This document shows, piece after piece, positions 22,760 to 33,189 of a DNA stretch of 64,000 nt. Source of the stretch: Rosellinia necatrix (taxonomy: Eukaryota; Ascomycota; Sordariomycetes; Xylariales; Xylariaceae); NCBI GenBank assembly GCA_021209875.1, contig JAGYVD010000006.1, positions 3,100,001 through 3,164,000 of the forward strand. The letters are read 5' to 3'. The notes under the pieces were generated by a model. The model saw only the letters and a list, made by a program, of their open reading frames with translations, made no database searches and was not told the origin of the DNA. Made by a program: the position numbers and the translations under genes. Numbering within the stretch: position 1 is the first letter of the stretch; every line of letters begins with the position of its first letter.

Positions 22760-23873
22760 CTAGGAGGTAGGTTTATCATACAATTTACGGTAGAATGGAC
22801 CGAGGGTGGGAGCGCAGGCGCCGATGACGGCGACGTAAACTTCTATTATTGCCAATGCCGATAGGAGTGCAGTTGTGGCTAGTGATCGTTCAGCAAATGT
22901 AAAATATATTAACTAGTGCATAAATTAATTATATATACTCACGTCCGGGCTCAAAGTTTACACTTCCCGTAGCGTACAGGGACGCTGTTACAAGTCGCAC
23001 GAAGCTTGCGGCTGTGGCTCTGGTCACCGTATTAGTTAACCAGCCCCCATAGCTCTAATTCAAGTGTTCCGACACTTACATCCCACCGATCACGAAGATT
23101 CCACTGACAATCCATTTACTTCTTCTCGACATTTGCAATTTGGTAACTTCGTATATGGGCAGGCAAACCGTCGCGGCATTGATGACGACATTGATCACTC
23201 CGAGAGCAATAGCAAAGGCGACATTGTTGATACAGTGGCCGGCAACATTCGGGTTCCATCCCGATTCAAGCGGGATGCAAGACGTGAAACCGAGCACCAG
23301 GACGACCACATACCATGCAGAACAAACCCCTCCGAGGATATAGCAGCCCCATCTGGTGTGTTCTGTTGGAAAAAAGCGGTAGTAGTAAAGTATCACGGCG
23401 ATTCTCATGCAGAAAGATGCGGTCCCATATAGCAGTGAAGTAGGCAAACCAAACTAAAGATGGTATTAGCCTAGGGGTCTCAATATTGCGAGGATAAGAA
23501 TTGCCTTTAATAAGTCCACGACGAGCGTCGGGTTAGTCTGAGAGAGCTCAGCAAGGTCTGCACCAACGCCATAGACGACGAAAGAAACATATAGAAGGGC
23601 AGTAAGGGCATGGTTGACGATAATCGTAACCAGCGACAACCAGTCGTCAGCGTGTAGACCGAAGCCCGATGCTTTCCTTGACCAGAATCGTAGGCCTATC
23701 GCGATACTTGCCACTAGTGCCAAAATCGACAGAGAGGCAAAATAAGCAAGTGATCCGGGCCAGAGCTCAGGAACACCCATCTTTGATGCTGGGATGAAAT
23801 TGACGACGAAGGGCGCACGGATAGGGTATTGGGTCAAAGAAGATCCCGCGAGTGACGGTCGCGACGACGGCAT
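22760..23873 (-). CDS. Seven-helix integral membrane protein, fungal rhodopsin-domain / PTH11-like family
   Basis: 312 residues from four exons (23873-23505, 23453-23080, 23019-22943, 22878-22760). Hydrophobic helices run through LAYFASLSILALVASIAIGL, WLSLVTIIVNHALTALLY, then after splicing LLKFGLPTSLLYGTASFCMRIAVILYYYRFF, CYILGGVCSAWYVVVLVLGF, AIALGVINVVINAATVCLPI and WIVSGIFVIGGIATAASFVRL. The last is ALLSALAIIEVYVAVIGACA, followed by PTLGPFYRKLYD. This order and the PTLGPF ending are typical of the fungal rhodopsin/PTH11-like plasma-membrane family (no CFEM domain here). The first intron appears to be GC-AG (AAG|GCAATT..CTTTAG, 51 bp); the others are canonical (60 and 64 bp). Function is unknown; relatives include surface-sensing receptors and many proteins of unknown role. 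Confidence 0.83.
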
Positions 23874-25924
23874 TTGGATAGATTAATAACGCAGCTAAGG
23901 GAACGCTTGACGGCCTTGGTATCAAGTAGCTCGGCAGCCATCACAATGCGATGGCTTGATATTTGTAGCATGCACAGTCACACAGCAGGAATCAGATCCG
24001 GAAAGGCTCGTGGCGTCCAACAAACAAAACCCGTCAACAGCCTGCCTTGTTGATGTGTCAGGTAATGGAAAGATGGAAGCTCTCGTGTCAAAAGAAAATA
24101 CCGCCCGCCCGTAGTCGGCGTTAACAAACCACTCGTGCCATTACTTGGGGACACACGGACTCTGACCTGATCGCTCGAATCCCCATATCGCAGAAGAAAA
24201 ACGGCCCTGCCACGTTGGGTAGGGGGCTACATAGATCACCAATAGCAGCCAGCGCAGCTGTAGATCTTCGCGTCATATATCTTAGTTGCCCGTCTTTATT
24301 AGGGGAACGGTGTCGACTAAGCTAATATGGCTGAACAATAAACGTGATTCGACGTGATATCTTGCATACCAACGCTGAAGTGTTCGTATGAATTCGATGA
24401 AAGCCTCTAACTGTCACACGGAGCAGTGGTGCCATGAATACGCTAAGCCTACCTGTTGGGAAGCAACAGCACATTAGGGAAGCCAACATACATGAGGCTG
24501 GAAGGTCAACTGACTACCCGTAGGAATAAGGATTCAGACTGTGGAGACTCACTGTGTAGGGATCGGGCATGAATAGCTGCCCGAGCCAGGATAGCTAGAT
24601 CTTCTTCCTTTAATCTTCATCGCTCCTTGAGACCAAAGAAGATTATTATGAATATGAAGCAATTACTACCCTTCCAAGCCAAGCCTTGTCACACTAACCT
24701 AGAACTAGAGATTCTGGCACGTTTGTCCTGCAGGGCGGAGACCTTTCTTTATACGAATCTAGTGTAGTAAAACTGGGTCATCAATCCTCTAAAACATCTT
24801 ATACTCTTTTATTTTTGCCATTAAAAACGCATCATAATGCTTTAGCTCTCTTCAGGCCGAGCTAACAGCAATCTAAGTGGTGGCATGTGTAACAGGTCTC
24901 ACCAATGCAGGCAAGGACACCAGAGTCGAATTAGAGGGACGCCCTCGAAAGCCAAGCGCCGTGAGGCCTCTTGGCTCGCTTTCTTGTTTTTTCCGCATCG
25001 AGCTATTTCCGCCCTCGCTATCAGCAGTATCAAGAACATGGTGGCATGCTATCGCCTACTCATGGGTAGAGGGCATTGGGTAAGAGAGCTGTTAGTTTTC
25101 AATCGTAATCATTATTACCAAACAGTACAAGAAGCAAAGCGCATCATTGAAGCGGAGCGGATCGTCGTAATATGGTAAAATATTGCCTATAAATGGTAAA
25201 GTGTTGGTATGGGAGACTCGGGGGCCGGGATCCGAAAATGGAGTCCATTATACGGCAACGGCCCGGCCGTCCCTGCTAACTAGGGCCCGGTTCTCCGCGC
25301 TGCAATGGTCGTCAGCTGACCCCAAGAGCGGTTTTGAAAGAACACGAAGCGATCGAGAGGTGCTGATGTGCACCCCTTGGCTATTCTTCCATCCTTTACT
25401 CATATATCGTTGGCCCTGCACCTGCGCCTGCGCTACTGTTTTGTTGGTTTCGCGTCTTGGTAGGTACTCTGTGTAATCAGCTTATAAAATAGACATATGT
25501 CTGGGTGATTATTCCACAAGATAGAACGGAATCTACTAGTTGGCGAGCCTTGTTTTTCTATTGAACCCAGAGATCTAGCTCTACTTTATATCCGGTATAT
25601 CTATTTGCACACCAGCTGTAGATGGCCAGCGCCGCGTCAGTTTCCACCATATGCGTCGGAATTGCATCGTGAGCCGGATGAATTGTGCAGAAGCACGAGT
25701 TAAAGCATACTTACTTGTCTGATGTACCTATTCCTTGCCCTACCGCAATGCTGAACAACTACTTGCTCAGGGCTTCGTCTCCTACTTTTCAAGAATGCTG
25801 AGACCTCTTCGGCCTCTCCCTCCTCTTGACTAGCACAAGTTTTCTTTGCTGAATCTCCGCTCTCCATTTTTGCCGTCTTAGCCCTTTGTCTCTCTTCCGT
25901 TACCCTTGCTCCCTCAACCGTCTC
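23874..25924. other. Gene-poor intergenic stretch of about 2 kb
   Basis: Open frames here (for example around 24880-25470) lack domain signals and splice support. No repeats, tRNA or rRNA were recognised. It lies upstream of the membrane protein and downstream of the exonuclease gene. Confidence 0.5.
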
Positions 25925-27079
25925 TTACACAAGTTGCTCGGGACTTATCTCCCCGTTCTTGGGACTGATGGTGTTCTCCTTTTCGAGACTCATCTTTTCC
26001 ATCTGGGCTTTCTTCTCCGCCCTCTGACGTTTCCTCTCCTCCCTTCGAATTTTCTTCTCAGCTTTCTTCCGGGCTTTCTTCTCGGTGTTTATCCTCCGCC
26101 TCTCGATTCTCCTAAGTATCTTGCTCTGGGCCTTTGCTTCCAGTGTAGCCCGCTCCTTCTGAGCATTTCGCTCTAGCTGCGCATGCGTGCGCGCCGCCCA
26201 CTCTGCCAGCTTCTCCGGGTTCCGCAAGGACTGGAGCACGAGCTCTCGCGTGGCGAAGGCGTCCTCGAGGGCATGGTGCGGGAGGCGCGGCCTCTGCACG
26301 GTCACCTCCAACAGTTCGTCACACGCAATCTTCAGGCTCCAGTTGCGCGGGAAGGTCTCTATGTCCCCGAACACGGCGCGCGACATGACCGCCATGAAGT
26401 CGACGACGCGGTCGGTCGCAATGCGCAGGACACGAAGATCGTTGGCCAGACCGTGTCCGATAAAAATTGTCTCGCGGGTCGTCACGTCGAAGATCATTTT
26501 GCGCACCTCCTCCCAGCCGGAGAGCACCTTGCCTTTACTGATGGCGTTTGTCAGCATCGCCCCCTTGAAGCCAGTGAAATCCCGGCGCCAGTCGGTGACG
26601 GTGCCCCCTGGCCGCACGAGGCTGTGCAGCACGACGTCGCCGGTGAAGAGGTCTACGACGGCAATCTTCAAGAGACCCTGTTCGCGGCCTTTCAAGGCCA
26701 CCATCTCACAGTCGATGACTAGCGCGGCGTACGTCTTGCGGGGATGGGGGTCGTCAGGGTCAAGGGGGGAGGGCGGCGTTTGGTTTTCGGGGTTGCGTGG
26801 ATTCAGCGTAGCTGGGATGCCACTCCGGGCGTCGGAATCGAGCGTTGCCGGCGTGACGGGGAAGCGTTCGGACTCGCGACGGCTGCTGTCGAGGATGTGG
26901 GACTCGAGGACGCTGTACGCATCGCCCACGTCGCCGGGTACTCCCGGTGAAGCCCATCTGTAGCGGAGGCGGGGGCTCGACTGTGACCATTGCCGTCTGG
27001 GTATTTTGATTGGTCTTTTATATTTTTTCTTCTTCTTCTTGTTCTTCTTGTTGCTGTCCTTGTTGTTATTGTTGTTATT

Positions 27080-27118
<39 letters not shown>

Positions 27119-27454
27119 GCTGCTGTTGTTGCTGCTGCTACTATTGCTACTGTTGTTGTTGTTGCTGTTTTTATTGCTGCTGCTGCTGCTGTTGTTGCTG
27201 CTTTCGGTGTTGTGCCGCCCGCTAGCGGAGAAATGGCGCCGGAGAGCCGTAGTGACGTTTACGGCCGTGTTGCCGTCTTGATATATCATGCATGGCGCCC
27301 CGGTGCGGCAGCTTAGGGTAGGGCCGGAGAGAGCAGAGCCCGGTCGATAACGGTTCGCATGTAGAGTCCTATACAGTATCCGAGACGCACAGAACCCGAG
27401 GTTACGGGGCCTGCACAGGACTCTATAATGGTTAATACATAGATATGTGTTCAT
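25925..27454 (-). CDS. DEDDh 3'-5' RNA exonuclease (REX4/ISG20 type)
   Basis: A single-exon frame of 509 residues. The catalytic domain lies at about residues 235-420: LVIDCEMVAL supplies the first Asp and Glu, IGHGLANDLRVL the second Asp, and LPHHALEDAFATREL the His and last Asp of the DEDDh signature. ISG20/REX-type enzymes trim the 3' ends of rRNA precursors and other small RNAs in the nucleus or nucleolus. The catalytic domain is preceded by a low-complexity segment of Ser/Asn with about 19 uninterrupted Asn and a Lys-rich patch. It is followed by a long Arg/Lys/Glu-rich helical tail (KAQSKILRRIERRRINTEKK and so on), probably a coiled coil or nuclear-targeting region. The first Met is used for lack of a better one; the real start could be further downstream, at the Met of PCMIYQDGN. 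Confidence 0.85.
27030..27205. repeat. GTT/GCT trinucleotide microsatellite (poly-Asn/Ser)
   Basis: An imperfect trinucleotide array read on the minus strand as AAC/AGC codons in the exonuclease gene. The purest part is an unbroken GTT run near 27080-27117. On the plus strand it creates misleading long Leu/Val/Cys frames. Confidence 0.85.
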
Positions 27455-27817
27455 CTCGCCCGTGTTGAAGCATGCTCATCTCACCCGCATCGTCCCAATG
27501 CTCCCATCGTAGCAAGTTGCTGCAGGGCAATTGGCCGTCTTGTGCTCTGACAAGCCCGAGTGAACTATAAGCTATAGTGTAAGTTCAATGTTGTAGAAAA
27601 ACCAAATAAATTCAATATGGTTATAGGTACCCTGGACTGCTTACCTAATGACAACCCCATATTAGTACGTCACCGGCCACTAGCACCCTGCTAAACCTTT
27701 ATAACAACCAATAAAATCGCTAAGCTGGCTAGGTACCTAGCTAGTGTAGTAGTAGTAGTAGTAGTAGTATTAACATCTAATCTAGGTCTACTTGACCCTT
27801 AGATATCGGTAACTAGC
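27455..27817. other. Short intergenic region with a TAG-repeat
   Basis: This contains a TAG trinucleotide array near 27746-27769 and a CTAGGTACCTAGCTAG palindrome near 27729-27744. No coding frame is supported. Confidence 0.5.
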
Positions 27818-29904
27818 TCAGCCTAGAGTAATATCGACCCTCGACATGTCTAGCCGCTCCCAAGCTTCCTTCCAGACCCTCCCGGCTGCTTTTCTATACG
27901 CGACACCTTGTTCCCATTCGATACCGAGAACGTTGTAAAAGTCATATTTCGCCAGTGACTTGATCACATCGACTTGGGCCCCTGAAACCACAATGCATTC
28001 GCAAGCATCGTCGCCCGCCGCACGGATTTCTCCGGCTCCGTTGGACTCCAACACACCAGCCCAGTTTCCGCTATTGTCATGGAGATTGAACATCCATATT
28101 CTTGGCGCCACGGCGTTGGCAGCTACGGACCAAACTTTCCCTTGCCACTCCGGCTCAAGACGTGCGCCAACGGATAAAAAGGCGCGAGACGTCTGGAATT
28201 CAAGGTACGGCCGGAATGATTTCCTTTTCCCAGGCGCCGCACCCAAATAGCTGTCTACAATCTCCAGCGGCCAGAGAAAGAAATCCCTTGGAAGCTCGTC
28301 ATGGACGAACCCTTCCGTTGTGCTGCCATTTTGGGTTACCAAGGCCCTCGACCAGCCTTCCGGTAACGGTGTCGATTTGTCCTTCCTAGCACTCGCGACC
28401 TTGTGGTACCCATTGTTGATTGCGTGACTCGTGCCAGTATCGAGGTCAGTCGTTCGCCAGTTGACTGTCGGATACACCTCGACGTTCTCCCAAGGCATGA
28501 TGCCACGCGTCGTGTTGACGGGCTGGCGCATCGTGGGTGCAATACTCAGGTTGATGCCCCCTCCCTCCCATCCGACCCATGACCAACTTGGGAGCGACGG
28601 AACTGCCTTGTTCTCGGCAAGTCGGCGACGTACGTTCTAACGAGGATTTCGTACGAATGAAGATCAGGCCATCGACTGAGCTCGATGCTGTATGCGGATG
28701 GCTTTGTATTCTGATTTCGCGGCGTTCGAGTTCCTCGATGCACGGTATTCGTACTATTTCCTAGAGCACGTGCTTCGCCGCTGGCATCAGGTTGCAACTG
28801 AGGCCCATATGCTATCTCCTCCGTCCATAAGGCGCCCCGGCACTCCCAAAATACGCGACCTTGCTGGAAGACGAGGTTGCGGTTAGAAAGCGTGCGTTCC
28901 TGAAACGTGCATCCTCGGCGATGCCAGTGGCCCGGGCCGGTTCGTAGGGCAAAGTTCGGCTCGCTAATCAAGGGCTTTCCTCCTGGTGAAAAGGCCAGTA
29001 GCGCAGGCTCGAGAATGCGAGGGCTAGCGACGCCTGGACACGACCCTCGGAGACCATGGTTGGCATCGTCTCCGTCAGCAGCCACAAGCGTCAGATAGGC
29101 ACTCGCATATATAGCACCCATCTGCTCTGAATACGGGGACTTTTTATCGAGGTCGTCTTGAATAATGCACAGTCTGTCTACCCAGAGATATGGTATACCT
29201 AAGCGGTATACTAACTCAATTGCATCACGAACAGTATCAGGTATACGAGCTGAATAGGAGGGCGATGCGAGTGCCTGTTTCTCGCACAGGCCCTGCACAT
29301 TTTCCGTTATTGTCTCAAGGGTGCCTTGCAATTGGCCCCATACGTAGCTTAGAGCAGCATAGCGAATATCGGGGACATGGTCGATAGGGATCTCGATTAG
29401 ACACTTAGAGATAACATCTACCAAAAGCAGTGGTGCTAGAGACGGGGGAAGGGTGCTCGTCCATTCGGCCAGGGTATGGCATTTACCAGCATGCTCAGCA
29501 TCACAAGACATCGCCCAAGCGCACACCCTATCGAGATCAATCCAATCGGGGTCTAGGTCGGCAGGCTCCAGGTCGACCAGCGTAAAAGCGCGGTGGTCCA
29601 AGTCGCAAGTTAGGCAATTCGTCTCGCCCTCGATGGGTCCGAAGCTGTACAGGTAATCACTAGGGGGGTCCCAACGCCAGAATCTGACCGGACAGTGGTC
29701 TTTGTATGGATCCCATTCTGAACCCTCGGTGAGCCTTTCGACAATGAATCGACAAACATCGCAGCCTTGACTTTGCCGTATTTCGGCGAATGTTCCCACT
29801 ACTATGAGGTTTTTCTCCGCGCTTCCAGGGGGTGGCTTGTTACGACCCTCGAGAATAACCGAATTAACTTTTTCGCATAATGGACATTCGGTATTCGAAT
29901 ACAT
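27818..29904 (-). CDS. HET-domain (heterokaryon incompatibility) protein, internally deleted and out of frame
   Basis: The N-terminal frame (29904 to about 28600) holds the HET domain: IRYAALSYVWGQ, then IPDTVRDAIELVYRLGIPYLWVDRLCIIQDD, then QMGAIYASAYLTLVAADGDDANHGLRG and RGCTFQERTLSNR. Cys pairs at the start (CPLC, CDVC) are common in this family. A second frame resumes with AVPSLPSWSWVGWEGGGINL and runs to 27818. HET proteins trigger vegetative incompatibility death when unlike alleles meet. Between HSYEILVRTY and the LPSWSW motif, relatives usually have about 60 residues (a YPEDALDAFAG...GLPEMFFDAALLW-type segment) that are absent here, and the frame changes by -1 or +2 within about 28595-28640. 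The interval left is too short for an intron. This looks like a real internal deletion, so the allele is probably nonfunctional or encodes a truncated HET domain. Confidence 0.82.
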
Positions 29905-32490
29905 GGAGAGATTTCGAAAAGAAGATTAGAGCGAGTTAGGTACTGTTCTGTAAAATAAACTCCCACCTCTTATACGAAGTAATATATTTGTAAACGCCAG
30001 CTTAATAGATAGCTCCCCCACGTCCCCTCAGCGGGGATCCACATCGTTGCATGGCCGTGGTTGGCTGACTGGCTGACTATGTTTACAAGCTTGTGGCTAG
30101 CTCGCCTAGGTAGATAGCCTTGCACATACCCGCAAACTGTCCCAAGACTCAGATATCAAGATCCTGCTACGCAACGTTGGCTTCTGGAGTTCCATGCTTC
30201 GTGGCTTCGGAAACGTATGACCAAATGGAATCTTGAGTTGTACTATTGTAGCTGTTATTTTATTAGTTTGCTACATATGAATGCGGCTCTATTTCCGATT
30301 TTCTTTCTAGGAAAAGAAGAAAAGAAAAAGGGGGGGAGGGGGGCATCTTGTAATCTATCTACACCTTGTTACTTGAAGGGTAGCCCCCGATGAACACCCT
30401 GACTTCTAGAGTACGCCTTGGCTACGCTACCAGTTAAACCAAGGTGGCAAGGTCGAACAATTGTAATCTTCGATGTGGTATAAAACATACCTAGTTATGC
30501 AAGATGAGTACCGCGACCCCGCCTCCGCCAGACAACGATCCTTCTCGTTCTGAAGTTGAACCCGCGTATTGTCATGATGGCTCTGAGATGTCCCTATGAT
30601 GGAGAGCTTGTCGCTCGAATATGAGAGCGGCAGAGTTATCAAAGCTACAAAAATACATCACCCGGTTCCTGGGTTGACAATGCCCTTATTTTCACTACAT
30701 CCCAGACTTAATGGGACGTGCAGTTGTGAAAGAGGTAATTATGAGCGCTTCTGAGTCGCATTTCTATACCTCCGGATTTAATTTGTGTCGAATACAGATA
30801 CCAGTGATCCAGCAATCTAAAGAGCCGAGCCGCAAGCTGTAAGGAGACAGACAATCGGCGCTCAGTTCGGTGTGCTGTCTCTGAAAGGCCTATGCAGCAA
30901 ACTCCTGTCTCTCGAAACATGAATATCGGCATGAGATTGAACATTCATTAAATCCAGCGTCAGGTTCACTCGCAGCTTGGGAGGAATGCAGAGAACATCC
31001 GCCCGATCGCGGCGTCCACCATCCATGGCAACACATGGAGAATGTAAAAGACTGGCACAGCGAGGAATTCTCAAACAAAGCTGACAACGCTGTCCAGAGA
31101 ACCTAGCCTATCGACCCACTTGAGCAGAAGGACCTCGGGTTCCGGATCTCTCCTGTGTGTCCAAGACTGAGGAATTGAGTGTCAGCTCGGCAGACGCTTG
31201 CGTTTCAATATGGTGGGCTGAGGCGGCAACTAATTGCCGGGAATTATTTATTTATGTCATGGCTTCTTGCATGAGGAAAGGTTTGCGCGTTGGCAACCTA
31301 TGAAACCGTCTAAGAGAATAATGCTGGCGCCTTGTCCCAAATTGACGCTATAGTAGGCTCTGAGATCCTGAATCAGCAGTTATTAAAACCTTGGTAAGTT
31401 TGTACAGTCATAGTGAGATACTAATTACGATATTATGAATTCTTTTCTAATTTCATTTGTTAGCCATCAATGTTCCCCGCAAGCTGCTGTTGTTAGATTG
31501 AGCCGAATCTAATGCTGTCTTTGAGATAGTAGGCCTGGGGATCAACAGAATTGAGCCCTACCCCCATAGCACATAACGCCAAGGCTTATCAGGGGGATCA
31601 TTAAACAAGGCTAAAGTCTAATGTGTAATCTTCTAGAGAGGTACATCGATAGAGATGATCTTATTCTCAACGCTCTGAGAACAAGATCTGCACAATAACG
31701 TCCTCTACTACATGCTCATTTGAAGGTTGATCTAATATGAAGAACTAGCAGCGCCTGGGATACTAGACCCCCACGATTTCGAAAGCCTGCGTGAGCGCGA
31801 GACGTGAATTACATTTACACCGCTCCTGATTGATAGCAAAGTCAAGCCGGCACGCAAAATAAGCCAGCCGGGTTTATCCAGAATACTGAGCTTGTCAAAC
31901 CCCCAGGTTCCTTCCCGAGAAGAACTGCGAGATGACCAATCCGTGTATAACTAACCTGATATTCTCCCATTAATGCATCTTGGGCGCAAGAGGGATGGGG
32001 CTAACAATTTTCCGGCCCTTGGAACGATGGATTGGTAGTTGGCGTAATACTATTGACAACAATAGGATATCGTAGTAGAGCCGTAGAGCACGGGGCGAGC
32101 AAAGACATTGTCAGTCTCCGAGCGATAAGCCTGGGGAACAGCTGGACATCCCTGCATATGATAACCTCATAGATAACAGTATGCTACATTGTGTTATACA
32201 TGTACTTGGTCGTAGGCGTGATGATGGCGGAAGGGCCCCCTCTCGCCTAGAGGGCGACATCTCGCAGGTTAGCGCCTTGTTCTCAGCGTGCTCTTTAGCC
32301 GAGGTAACGCAGCGTAGCGTAGCGTCCTTGCAGTCGGTCGCGGCTGGGGATCTCTCGTTCGTACTAAACCGCGACATCGAAGAGATGGGACAAGGTGGCC
32401 GGAACGCCGGTATTCCGTGTCGACTCCCGGGACGGGCCGCTGCAGCAGAAATGCGCATGTGCCGAGCGTGTAATCCACAGCCAGCACTGT
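29905..32490. other. Gene-poor 2.6-kb intergenic region
   Basis: No supported gene. It contains a G-rich simple stretch near 30328-30345, a weak tRNA-like relic near 30372-30431 and, at about 31518-31570, a partial diverged copy of the dispersed repeat found near 46.5 and 56.6 kb. Frames around 32111-32555 lack domain evidence. Confidence 0.5.
31518..31570 (-). repeat. Partial, diverged copy of dispersed repeat (third copy)
   Basis: On the minus strand, GGGGGTAGGGCTCAATTCTG followed by TTGATCCCCAGGCCTACTATCT aligns with GGGGTAGGGCTCAATATTAT followed by TGATTCCTGAGCCTACCATCT at 46539-46580. The differences are mainly transitions. Confidence 0.5.
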
Positions 32491-32814
32491 TCAAGCCAGA
32501 ATGCCGCGGAATTCTTTGGGGAGATTCATGCCGACCCTCCGCGCACTCAGCCTGATCCTTTCTTCCTCCTCCATATTCATGCCGGGGTTGTAGCGCTCTA
32601 GCAACGCGGTATGTTGGCGCTGGGCCTTCAAGTAGTCTAAAAACTGCTCTGCTTGGGCAATGGAGGGCGAGGGCTCTCGAGGGACGTCGTTGGAGAAACT
32701 CTGGCGCAACCTCTGATGAAGAGGCGATCTGGAATCCGCCGACGACAGGGGCCGGGGAGGAAGCTCTCGTAGAAAGCAGCGGTAGAGGGAACGTAATCGC
32801 GCTGTTTGCGACAT
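32491..32814 (-). CDS. FMC1: Mitochondrial F1F0 ATP synthase assembly factor FMC1 (LYR family)
   Basis: A single-exon protein of 107 residues. The LYR-type motif is at the start (ARLRSLYRCFLRELPPRP), followed by RSPLHQRLRQSF and AEQFLDYLKAQRQHTALLERYNPGM. The end is EEEERIRLSARRVGMNLP, which matches fungal FMC1 proteins. FMC1 works in the mitochondrial matrix in assembly or stability of the F1 sector, together with Atp12 in yeast; LYR proteins usually bind acyl-ACP, but I cannot see that here. Its start is 375 bp from the divergent mitochondrial GTPase gene, so the two may share a promoter. Length is shorter than yeast FMC1 (about 155) but usual for filamentous fungi. Confident call. Confidence 0.88.
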   Translation of the reverse strand: MSQTARLRSLYRCFLRELPPRPLSSADSRSPLHQRLRQSFSNDVPREPSPSIAQAEQFLDYLKAQRQHTALLERYNPGMNMEEEERIRLSARRVGMNLPKEFRGILA

Positions 32815-33189
32815 GTTGGGCTAGCTAGTTGCTGAGGAGTTGACCTTGTGTAGAGGATTGTGCTACAGAAGTCATACTTTATGTATGTGCTGTAGATGAC
32901 AGGGGGCTTTAGGCCTGCGGGTACCTCTTAGCAACCTTACCTAACGGGTTACCTATGATAAGATACAGGTATTGATAAGATACGATAAGATTCGATAAGA
33001 TAAAGTAGTGGTGGACCCGCAGATGCAAGGTGACTAGGGGATTTAGATTGAATCTCAAGAGCCCCCTTCGTAAAATCATATGCTCTAAATCCCTCCAGTT
33101 AATGTGATGGCAATTTATGGCCAAAGCCGGCCACGAAGAACTGACAAAATGCACCCACGATAACGTTTCTTACTCCCAAGGCGCCCATA
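32815..33189. promoter_or_regulatory. Bidirectional promoter of FMC1 and the EngB-type GTPase, with GATAAGAT array
   Basis: Four GATAAGAT-like words begin at about 32957, 32974, 32984 and 32994, the last three at 10-bp steps (one helical turn). GATAAG is the core bound by fungal GATA factors such as AreA. Nearby are TACCT words (32921-32955). The interval separates the two start codons of divergent mitochondrial genes. Confidence 0.5.

Noticed and set aside
26990..27316. Long plus-strand frames of Leu, Val or Cys over the exonuclease gene
   Set aside because: They are the other-strand readings of a trinucleotide repeat; the minus-strand frame carries the exonuclease motifs.
28546..28640. Intron to explain the HET frame change
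   Set aside because: The only donor (GTACGT) leaves about 31 bp before the next conserved block, too short for a fungal intron, and conserved residues are missing.
30372..30431. Second tRNA-like stretch on the minus strand (GGTAGC and GCTACC ends)
   Set aside because: It is too short for a full cloverleaf and lacks a convincing anticodon arm and B-box.
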